From: Bacteroidia bacterium | GTDB lineage: Bacteria > Bacteroidota > Bacteroidia > Bacteroidales > BM520 | Assembly (NCBI GenBank): GCA_009930445.1 | Contig: RZYD01000003.1 | Coordinates: forward strand, 1 to 38,355 | Reading direction: 5' to 3' | DNA length: 38,355 bases | Shown here: positions 31,962 through 38,355 of the stretch, in pieces | Numbering within the stretch: the stretch's first letter is position 1 | Layout of the letters: every line of letters starts with the position of its first letter | The notes under the pieces: model-generated | Databases searched by the model: none | The model's input: the letters and a program-made list of their open reading frames with translations, nothing else | Told to the model about the DNA's origin: nothing | Program-made: the position numbers and the translations under genes

Positions 31962-33500
31962 TTAGTGTTTTTTTGCGAAAAAAATCCGAAGTCCACCATG
32001 GATAATAACACCGATCAGGCTTAGGATGATCAACAGTATTCCTCCTTTTTCAATGGATGCATTGTAATTGCGCCCGGGCATATAAAAGTCGTTCAGCCCG
32101 GCCAGCCTTCCGTCTTCCCGCGTATGGCAATCTTTACAGGTCAGCGCTTGCTCCTTGGGTGCTACCATATGCGAAAGCAGCAGGGTCATTTCGGTATGAA
32201 TGAAATCATGCTTCCCACTCCAAGGAATCTCCACCGACTTCATGCCCTCTTCTATGGCTTTGTAGTAATCAAAATCAACCCATAACGCACCTTTCCCCGG
32301 CTCTTTATCCCACACCTTCATCTGTATTAACCGTTTGAGCTCCGGATCCCAAGGCTGCGTGCCGGGGTGAATCTTGACCGGATGAATTTTGGCCTCTTCA
32401 TCGGCATATTTTCCCTTTAACGTGTTAATCTGTACCGGAAACGTATCAATAATGTCGGTGATCAGGTAATGGTCGGCCGTGCCATTAAACCAAATGTAAT
32501 CAGGTACCAGATCGTTACCCCAGGTGAAACTGCCTTTAATGGATAAATAGGTGTGATTCCCTAACGTATCATCAAGGGAGAAGGGTTCCCCCTCCTCATT
32601 TAGTTTTGTGGCTGTCGACCAGTCCCAGCTGGTTTTTGTGCTGTTTACTTTGGCGTAAGTGGGGATGTGGCAGGTCTGGCACGCAACTTTGATGGTGTGC
32701 TCATTTACCACGTCATTGATGTGGGGGCGCAGGGAATGACATTGTGTACAGGAGGCCCTGTTGCGATTCATGGAGGAGACACCGTAATATTTTCCTTTCA
32801 TCTGGTGTTTCTCCGTTTCATGACATTCTACACAGTTCATATCCGCTCCTTCGGAAGTCATGTGCACATCGGTTTCGGGTGAGCAATCGAGCAACGCCAT
32901 ATCCAGCGTGCCGTTTTTAACGTTGTTCCCTCCTGCAGAATGGAAGTGGCACGTTCCACAGTTTTCCCTGGAGGGAAGGCCTACATTTCGGGCAACATGA
33001 CCCAGGTCGACGGATGGATCCGGATATCCCGCCATCCCACTGCCTTTACGATAGGTGCCCGAGTTATCATGGCATACCAGACAGTCGATGTTGAATTCAT
33101 TCTTAAAATCAAAGGTTTTCTGGTCTTCGTAGCCGTACCCGATATGACAGCGTGTGCAGGTTCCCCAACTGCCTCCTATTCCTGTACAGAAGTTGTTCAG
33201 TAAGTTGTTTTTACCCAGCGAAGTGATTCCCCGCCCTTCGATATAGGCTTCCCGCTCCCATTTCCAGTGCGCCGTTTGCATGACTTCCTTTCCTCTTTCT
33301 GTATGACAGCTCAGGCAGGCCGCGGTAAGCGCATGGGGGTTGTCAAAGTCTTTTTGTAAAACCTCAAACTTGCTGTGATCGGCCGATTTTTGCTGCCAGA
33401 TGGGACTGTCCTTCCGGGGAGTATAAAATGTGGGCGAATCCTGCGCCACGAGCCCCAGCAAACATCCGGTCAGAAAAATAAACAATAGTAATGCCTTCAT
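31962..33500 (-). CDS. octaheme cytochrome c, tetrathionate reductase (OTR) family, with C-terminal membrane anchor
   Basis: A 512-residue protein with a signal peptide (MKALLLFIFLTGCLLGLVAQ) and eight CxxCH haem sites, at Cys62, 115, 140, 181, 223, 251, 274 and 455. The long gap before the last haem and the total of eight fit the octaheme tetrathionate reductase family of Shewanella, which reduces tetrathionate and some nitrogen oxides in vitro. Residues about 487-508 (ILLIILSLIGVIIHGGLRIFF) form a C-terminal membrane helix. First gene of the sulfur cluster, followed at once by a cytochrome b. Its physiological substrate is not known from sequence. An imperfect -7-like octamer (TATCTTTA, 33563-33570) is the only promoter candidate seen. 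Confidence 0.92.
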   Translation of the reverse strand: MKALLLFIFLTGCLLGLVAQDSPTFYTPRKDSPIWQQKSADHSKFEVLQKDFDNPHALTAACLSCHTERGKEVMQTAHWKWEREAYIEGRGITSLGKNNLLNNFCTGIGGSWGTCTRCHIGYGYEDQKTFDFKNEFNIDCLVCHDNSGTYRKGSGMAGYPDPSVDLGHVARNVGLPSRENCGTCHFHSAGGNNVKNGTLDMALLDCSPETDVHMTSEGADMNCVECHETEKHQMKGKYYGVSSMNRNRASCTQCHSLRPHINDVVNEHTIKVACQTCHIPTYAKVNSTKTSWDWSTATKLNEEGEPFSLDDTLGNHTYLSIKGSFTWGNDLVPDYIWFNGTADHYLITDIIDTFPVQINTLKGKYADEEAKIHPVKIHPGTQPWDPELKRLIQMKVWDKEPGKGALWVDFDYYKAIEEGMKSVEIPWSGKHDFIHTEMTLLLSHMVAPKEQALTCKDCHTREDGRLAGLNDFYMPGRNYNASIEKGGILLIILSLIGVIIHGGLRIFFAKKH

Positions 33501-34506
33501 ATCGAATTTTGTTATTTGTTGTTTGAAAATCCTTTTATGTGGGATAAAATTATAAATTTAAGTAAAGATATATACAGATAATTAAATATATAACTATAAT
33601 TTATTTTGGTTCTAAATAAGATTGGCATCCCGCAATATTCATTTGATATCGAATTCATACGAATTGGGAACGGGATTTTTATTAAAATTTTCTCCATCGG
33701 CCTATAATCAGTTGGTATAGGTATTAAAGACTAAAAATAAGCATTTTAGATGAGTGATAGGGAAAACCGATTAAAATTTTTGGCCGGGTGATGCAGGAAG
33801 GCATGATTGTGAATTTGCGGGTTAACCCAGCCTATGGGCTTTGGTTTTCAACACGAAAATAATATCTGCCTTATCTTATCCTTTATAATGAAACAACCAT
33901 ATTATTATGATTATCAAACTTTTCCCTGCAATCAACATCTGGCACACCCCTGCAGGTAATTCCCTGTTATCAATATCTATGGCTGAATTTGGGATGATTT
34001 TCTTAAACAATTTTTCCAAAAAATTGATTATTATTAGGATACAACATTCATTATCAGAATTTGATTATCCCGCTATTGATTTCAGAGAATTCTTAATTTA
34101 TTATAAATGCGTTATTATATGCCGTCTTTAAGGTTTGTAATTCCTCAATGCTTCTATTCTTTACCGATATCCGGAACACATCAATCCTACCGTTAAATCC
34201 ATAAGCTACTGACTATAAAGGGTAAAGCGCGAGGGTAGATGATAAGGCCTTTATTTTATGAAAAGGGGAATTCAATAATTCAACCGTGCAAATCGGGCAA
34301 TTGAAACCCTTTAGGTGTCCATGGTCGATAGGCTTTATTGCTTGTTGGGGTGCTGTCAGGCGATAATGAGAATCTGTACGCCAATTCCCGATCGCGAAAG
34401 CCTCTGTGGAATTTTTTTTCTTCTGTACGAAAGTTGACCAGGGGTAAATTTTGTGAGTCTGGTCTTTTTTATAAAATTCTGGTGTCTTTTAAAGGGCACA
34501 AAAACG
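33501..34506. other. 1-kb AT-rich region without a recognisable gene
   Basis: Between the octaheme cytochrome gene and the tRNA-Asp terminator no convincing coding region is seen. A plus-strand frame at 33907-34131 (74 residues, MIIKLFPAINIWHTP) and a minus-strand frame at 33512-33697 have AT-rich, low-quality composition and no family features. The frame at 34338-34580 is only read through the tRNA. A fragment around 33764-33863 (GRVMQEGMIVNLRVNPAYG) could be a gene remnant. No strong repeats were noticed. Confidence 0.5.
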
Positions 34507-34540
34507 AAAAAAGGTCACTCAAAATTGAGCAACCTTTTTT
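34507..34540 (-). terminator. intrinsic terminator after tRNA-Asp
   Basis: On the minus strand the stem AAAAAAGGT-TG-CTCAA pairs with TTGAG-TG-ACCTTTTTT (two G-U pairs in the middle), ending in a T-run. It starts 2 bases after the tRNA. Confidence 0.8.
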
Positions 34541-34541
34541 G

Positions 34542-34615
34542 CGGTCTGGACGAGACTCGAACTCGCGACCCCCTGCGTGACAGGCAGGTATTCTAACCAA
34601 CTGAACTACCAGACC
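34542..34615 (-). tRNA. tRNA-Asp (anticodon GTC)
   Basis: A complete 74-nt cloverleaf on the minus strand. The acceptor is GGTCTGG/CCAGACC with discriminator G, the D arm GTTCAGTTGGTTAGAAT, the anticodon stem CCTGC/GCAGG with loop CTGTCAC (anticodon GTC), and the T arm GCGAG-TTCGAGT-CTCGT. No CCA is encoded. It stands alone. Confidence 0.97.
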
Positions 34616-34744
34616 GTGTTTTCTACAAACTTATGTCGTTTGCGATGGCAAAGATACGCCGTTTTTTCTTTCGTACAATACCTTCTGTATTTTTTTTTAT
34701 TTTTTTTAATTTACGGATGCAGGTAGTGCCTGTTTGCTTTTTTC

Positions 34745-34752
34745 TATTTTTG
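34745..34752 (+). promoter_or_regulatory. -7 element upstream of the glycyl radical activase gene
   Basis: TATTTTTG matches TAnnTTTG on the plus strand. The activase ATG is 184 bases further on, so the leader would be long. A 22-codon frame (ATG 34770 to TAG 34838) starts 17 bases after this element; the rest of the gap 34616-34935 shows no gene. Confidence 0.45.
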
Positions 34753-34769
34753 CATAAATAAGTTTTTTT

Positions 34770-34838
34770 ATGCACAGGTATGTTGTTCAGCTCTATGGCC
34801 ATTATGGTATCGGCCTCTATGAATGCTGGATCAAATAG
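34770..34838 (+). CDS. possible 22-residue leader peptide
   Basis: ATG at 34770 follows TATTTTTG and a T-run in the same arrangement as at the kinase gene start (19546-19568). The peptide (MHRYVVQLYGHYGIGLYECW-IK) is rich in Tyr and Gly. The ATG lies in an inverted repeat TGCATAAA/TTTATGCA (34751-34774). It could be a leader peptide, a gene remnant or chance. Confidence 0.2.
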   Translation: MHRYVVQLYGHYGIGLYECWIK

Positions 34839-34935
34839 TCCTTGTTTTTTTCTTTGCCTGTTGCGGGGGTTGCAGCATTTTTCCGGTATTTTTTTATTAC
34901 AATTTATTGTTTCGCATACTAACTACGACAAGCGT

Positions 34936-35742
34936 ATGGGTTTGGAGAAAGGAATAATTTTCGATATAAAGCGGTTCGCAGTCCATGATGGTCCGGGTAT
35001 TCGTACTACGGTCTTTTTTAAAGGCTGTCCGTTGCGCTGCCTCTGGTGCCATAATCCGGAAGGAATTGACGCGGCACAACAATCTGTCAAAAAAAAGCTT
35101 TCAATGGGAGATAAATCGGTGTGGATCGATGAAATAGTCGGCATGGAATATACGGCCCCTGCCTTGATGAATGAACTGGAGAAGGATTACCTCTTCATGG
35201 AGGAATCATCGGGTGGGGTTACCCTCTCCGGAGGAGAACCGCTCATGCAGGCCGCTTTTCTTCTGCAGTTGCTTCCTCTGCTTAAAAAAAGAAAGGTTCA
35301 TGTTGCACTGGATACTTGTGGGTATGCTTCCCCTGCAATTATGGCTGCTGTGCTTCCTTATGTCGATCTCTTTCTCTTTGACCTCAAACATACGGATGCA
35401 CAAATACACCGCAAATTGACCGGAGTGGATTTGGTACCAATTCTTGCTAACTTGCACGAGGTGTTGCAAAGAAAATGTAATGTGCGTATCCGGATTCCCT
35501 ATATTCCCGGAATTCAGGATGATGCGGCAACGCTTTCGGCTTATATTCGTATTTTAGCGCCTCACCGCAGCGACATTGAGGCCATCGACATCCTGCCCTA
35601 TCATTCCATTGCTGCCAACAAGTACCGGCGCTTTGGATTAGCCAATCGTGTAGCGGATTGGAAGGAGCCGACGGAGGAAGAAATAAATAATTTTGCCCGT
35701 GCTTTTCGCTGTGCCGGGTTTCATGTTACTATAGGAGGATAA
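34936..35742 (+). CDS. glycyl radical enzyme activase (radical SAM, PflA type)
   Basis: A 268-residue radical SAM protein that would install the glycyl radical on the enzyme encoded just downstream. The SAM/[4Fe-4S] site is CPLRCLWCHNPEG (C-x3-C-x2-C), followed by GGVTLSGGEPLMQ (the GGE motif), LDTCGYA and DLKHTD. The region between the cluster motif and GGVTLSGGEP is short and has no extra Cys, so the ferredoxin-like insert found in many activases is absent; this is the PflA-like one-cluster form. The ATG at 34936 gives the family N-terminus (GIIFDIKRFAVHDGPGIRTT); the frame upstream to 34780 has no family sequence. Confidence 0.93.
   Translation: MGLEKGIIFDIKRFAVHDGPGIRTTVFFKGCPLRCLWCHNPEGIDAAQQSVKKKLSMGDKSVWIDEIVGMEYTAPALMNELEKDYLFMEESSGGVTLSGGEPLMQAAFLLQLLPLLKKRKVHVALDTCGYASPAIMAAVLPYVDLFLFDLKHTDAQIHRKLTGVDLVPILANLHEVLQRKCNVRIRIPYIPGIQDDAATLSAYIRILAPHRSDIEAIDILPYHSIAANKYRRFGLANRVADWKEPTEEEINNFARAFRCAGFHVTIGG
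35733..35738 (+). promoter_or_regulatory. Shine-Dalgarno-like AGGAGG before the glycyl radical enzyme gene
   Basis: AGGAGG lies 8 bases before the ATG at 35747 and overlaps the last codons of the activase (Gly-Gly-stop). A full Shine-Dalgarno site is unusual next to the other starts in this window, which have none. Confidence 0.5.
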
Positions 35743-35746
35743 TTTT

Positions 35747-38113
35747 ATGCTTTCAGAACGGATTCAAAAACTGCGCAACGAAAGTTTGAATGCGAAAAAT
35801 ATTTTGTCGCCCGAACGGGCAATTCTGGTTACTGGTTTTTATGCTTCGGATGCTATCCGGGGTCTTTCTATACCCATGCAACGTGCCCGTGCCTTTGCGT
35901 ATGTGCTCCGCCACAAAAAAATTCATATTTCCGAGGGTGAACTGATTGTCGGAGAACGCGGCCCTGCGCCCAAAGCAACACCTACCTATCCTGAAATTTG
36001 TCTTCATTCACTCGAGGATCTGGAAATTTTACATAACCGCAAAAAGGTTTCATTCCAGTCGGATGACACGATGCGTGAGATATACCGGGATAAGATCATC
36101 CCGTTCTGGCAGGGGCGTACCCAGCGTGACCGAATCATGAGAAGAATGCAACCGGAGTGGCAGAGGGCCTATGAAACAGGTGTTTTTACCGAGTTTCAGG
36201 AACAAAGAGCCCCGGGGCATACAGTATGTGGTTCAAAAATTTACCAAAACGGCATGAACGATTTTATAGGTCAGATACGTGAACAGATGCGATCGCTTGA
36301 TTTTGCCCGTGACTTTGGCGCACTTGAGCGTTTGGAAGAGCTGGAAGCAATGGAGGTGGTGTGTGAAGCGATTATTGCCTATGCTCACCGGCACGCGGAA
36401 GTGCTGGCCCTGATGGCTGAGAATGAACCGGATCCCTCACGCCGCAAAGAACTGGAATGTATGGAGCAGATATGCCGCAAAGTACCGGCTCAGGCTCCTG
36501 AAACTTTCCATGAAGCGCTTCAATATTACTGGTTTGTGCATGTGGGCGTTGTCACGGAACTAAATCCCTGGGATTCGTTTAATCCCGGCCGGCTCGATCA
36601 ACATCTTTTCCCTTTCTACGAAAAGGAAATAGCCCGCGGTACATTAACCGAGTCTTCAGCCCGTGAATTACTTCAGGCGTTCTGGATTAAGTTTAATAAT
36701 CATCCTTCACCACCCAAAATTGGGGTTACCGCACAGGAAAGCAATACCTATACCGATTTTACCCTGATTAATGTCGGTGGTGTGAAACCCGATGGCAGCG
36801 ATGCTGCTAATGTGCTTAGCTTTATGATTTTGGATACGGTAGAGGAGATGCGGCTGCTTCAGCCGGGCTCCATGGTACAAATTAGCAGGAAAAATCCGGA
36901 TACCCTTATTCATCGTGCCTTACAGATTATTAAAACAGGATTCGGCCAGCCTTCTCTTTTTAATACAGATGGAATTATCCAACAACTGGTTCATCAGAAT
37001 AAAAACATTGAGGATGCCCGCAATGGTGGTGCTAGTGGGTGTGTCGAATCGGGTGCCTTCGGTACCGAAGCGTATATGCTAACCGGATACCTGAACCTGC
37101 CAAAAATTTTGGAAATTACTTTGCATAATGGAACCGATCCGCGAACCGGAAAACTTATCGGCCTGAAAACCGGTGATCCGCGTTTGTTCTTTTCCTTCGA
37201 TGCCCTGATGGAGGCCTGGGAAAAACAGCTGAATTATTTTGTCGCCATAAAACTTGTCGGTAATAATATTATTGAAAAACTTTTTGCGCATTACCTTCCC
37301 GTTCCTTTTCTCTCGGTGCTGATCGACGATTGTATTACCAATGGAAAAGATTATAATGCCGGTGGAGCACGATATAATACTTCCTATGTCCAGGGCGTCG
37401 GTTTAGGAAGTCTGACCGATCAGTTAACGGCACTGAAATATCATATTTTTGACCAAAAGAATTACACCATGGAGGAAATTTTGGAGGCCCTGCATTGTAA
37501 TTTTGAAGGCTTTGAATCTTTGCGCGCCGCACTTATTTATCAAACACCAAAGTATGGAAATGATGATGAATATGCCGACCAGCAGGCCCTTCAGGCTTTT
37601 AATGCGTTTTATAATGCCGTGAATGGAAACGATACACCGCGTGGCGGAAAATACCGGATCAACCTGCTTCCTACAACTTCTCATGTATATTTTGGATCGG
37701 TCATGCTGGCCTCCGCTGATGGCCGTTTGGCCCGAATGCCCCTGTCAGAAGGCATCTCTCCTGTGCAGGGTGCTGATATCAAAGGCCCGACGGCAGTCAT
37801 CAAGTCTGCAGCCCGACTTAACCATACGAAAACCGGTGGTACGTTGCTAAATCAAAAATTTTCACCGTCATTTTTTAATTCTGTCGATAGTTATCAGAAA
37901 ATTACGGCCTTGATTCGTACCTATTTTCGCCTCAACGGGCATCACATTCAGTTCAATGTTGTGGATGCCCAAACTCTGCGTGATGCCAGAGAAAATCCTG
38001 AACAATACCGCGATCTTATCGTCAGGGTAGCCGGATATAGTGATTATTTTAACGATTTGGGCGATGATCTTCAGGAGGAGATTATCCGCCGAACAGAACA
38101 AGCATCCCTGTAA
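35747..38113 (+). CDS. hypD: glycyl radical enzyme, trans-4-hydroxy-L-proline dehydratase-like (HypD)
   Basis: A 788-residue glycyl radical enzyme, close in length to Clostridioides difficile HypD. The radical Gly is residue 763 in VRVAGYSDYF; the thiyl Cys is residue 432 in GASGCVESGAFG, with Glu434 as base. His158 (APGHTVCG) and Asp276 (TELNPWDSFNPG) match, two residues shifted, the HypD substrate residues I recall (His160, Asp278, Cys434, Glu436, Gly765). Further HypD-like stretches are AYMLTGYLNLPKILEITLHNG, PTYPEICLHSLEDLEILHN and NHTKTGGTLLNQKF. The reaction would be dehydration of hydroxyproline to pyrroline-5-carboxylate, later reduced to proline. It starts 4 bases after the activase stop and 3 bases before the permease gene. 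Confidence 0.88.
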   Translation: MLSERIQKLRNESLNAKNILSPERAILVTGFYASDAIRGLSIPMQRARAFAYVLRHKKIHISEGELIVGERGPAPKATPTYPEICLHSLEDLEILHNRKKVSFQSDDTMREIYRDKIIPFWQGRTQRDRIMRRMQPEWQRAYETGVFTEFQEQRAPGHTVCGSKIYQNGMNDFIGQIREQMRSLDFARDFGALERLEELEAMEVVCEAIIAYAHRHAEVLALMAENEPDPSRRKELECMEQICRKVPAQAPETFHEALQYYWFVHVGVVTELNPWDSFNPGRLDQHLFPFYEKEIARGTLTESSARELLQAFWIKFNNHPSPPKIGVTAQESNTYTDFTLINVGGVKPDGSDAANVLSFMILDTVEEMRLLQPGSMVQISRKNPDTLIHRALQIIKTGFGQPSLFNTDGIIQQLVHQNKNIEDARNGGASGCVESGAFGTEAYMLTGYLNLPKILEITLHNGTDPRTGKLIGLKTGDPRLFFSFDALMEAWEKQLNYFVAIKLVGNNIIEKLFAHYLPVPFLSVLIDDCITNGKDYNAGGARYNTSYVQGVGLGSLTDQLTALKYHIFDQKNYTMEEILEALHCNFEGFESLRAALIYQTPKYGNDDEYADQQALQAFNAFYNAVNGNDTPRGGKYRINLLPTTSHVYFGSVMLASADGRLARMPLSEGISPVQGADIKGPTAVIKSAARLNHTKTGGTLLNQKFSPSFFNSVDSYQKITALIRTYFRLNGHHIQFNVVDAQTLRDARENPEQYRDLIVRVAGYSDYFNDLGDDLQEEIIRRTEQASL

Positions 38114-38116
38114 GTT

Positions 38117-38355
38117 ATGCACAAAAGTACGCTTCGCTCCTCTTTATTGCTGCTTACTGCCGCTGCAGTGTGGGGGTTTGCTTTTGTGGCCCAGCGGATG
38201 GGTATGGAGCATGTCGGGCCTTTTACTTTTAATGCCATCCGTTTTTTCCTGGGTGGTTTATCGCTCGTGCCTCTGATTTTTATCTTCCCGGAAAAGCCTT
38301 CCCGATACGAGAAACAATTGTCGGCACGTAACCTTGCGCTCTGGGGCACCTTCGC
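38117..38355 (+). CDS. EamA/DMT-family membrane transporter (N-terminal part)
   Basis: The gene runs off the window end; 79 residues are visible. It begins with the drug/metabolite transporter pattern: a first helix with LLLTAAAVWGFAFVAQRMGMEHVGP, then FNAIRFFLGGLSLVPLIFIF. It starts 3 bases after the stop of the glycyl radical enzyme, so it may be co-transcribed. The substrate is unknown; transport of an amino acid or product linked to hydroxyproline use is only a contextual guess. Confidence 0.85.
   Translation, partial: MHKSTLRSSLLLLTAAAVWGFAFVAQRMGMEHVGPFTFNAIRFFLGGLSLVPLIFIFPEKPSRYEKQLSARNLALWGTF

Noticed and set aside
33512..34131. Short frames at 33512-33697 and 33907-34131
   Set aside because: AT-rich low-complexity translations, no promoter in place, no family signature; the whole gap is listed as without a gene.
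34338..34580. Plus-strand frame of 80 residues ending SGRDSNSRPPA
   Set aside because: The end is an antisense read through tRNA-Asp, a well-known false frame; the first part has no family features.

Overview
This window looks like the chromosome of an anaerobic or facultatively anaerobic member of the Bacteroidota, probably near the Bacteroidales/Marinilabiliales. Several signs agree. Gene starts lack Shine-Dalgarno sites, and upstream regions carry the Bacteroidota -7 element TAnnTTTG (seen about ten times). There is a PorT type IX secretion protein, an ApbE/NqrM pair suggesting Na+-NQR, a tRNA-Glu followed by rpsT, and secreted or lipoproteins typical of the phylum. No insertion sequence, prophage or CRISPR array is visible.

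Layout. 1-0.6 kb: the 3' end of apbE and an NqrM-like small protein. 0.7-8.2 kb, minus strand: a sigma/alpha-CTD-like regulator, an rRNA/tRNA methyltransferase, the rpsF-rpsR-rplI operon, nhaA, a UDP-GlcNAc 2-epimerase, radC, rpsT and tRNA-Glu. 8.3-16.5 kb: an unknown conserved protein, an aspC-hldA-porT operon, a small membrane-anchored protein, an MscS-type channel, a C1-type aminopeptidase and a lipoprotein. 16.7-19.5 kb, plus strand: citrate lyase encoded by only two genes, a citD-citE fusion and citF. 19.5-22 kb: a sugar kinase fused to a RapZ C-terminal domain, a 44-residue Cys-rich protein, and a MurU-like nucleotidyltransferase, which together suggest cell-wall sugar recycling. 22-25 kb: an AddB-like nuclease. 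25-26.5 kb: an exported Memo-AMMECR1 fusion. 27.6-33.5 kb, minus strand: a sulfur-compound respiration cluster. 34.5 kb: tRNA-Asp. 34.9-38.4 kb, plus strand: a glycyl radical activase, a trans-4-hydroxyproline dehydratase-like enzyme and the start of an EamA-type permease.

The most interesting region is the sulfur cluster. In order of transcription it encodes a membrane-anchored octaheme cytochrome c of the tetrathionate-reductase type, a cytochrome b, two YeeE/YedE (thiosulfate transporter family) proteins, and rhodanese domains. Three consecutive proteins of different architecture (transporter-rhodanese fusion, exported single rhodanese, double-rhodanese lipoprotein) all end in the same residues, Gly-Gly-Cys-stop, after a flexible Lys/Pro/Ala-rich tail. 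The codons differ between genes, so the protein ending appears to be selected. The two single rhodanese domains have also lost the usual catalytic Cys of their active loop. I infer a set of cell-envelope sulfur carriers with a C-terminal Cys swinging arm, resembling in concept SoxY (GGCGG) or DsrC, that may pass sulfur between the transporter, the rhodaneses and the octaheme enzyme. This is a hypothesis.

Start sites were adjusted by signal peptides, family N-termini and promoter positions. All function calls come from reading the sequence; no database search was run.
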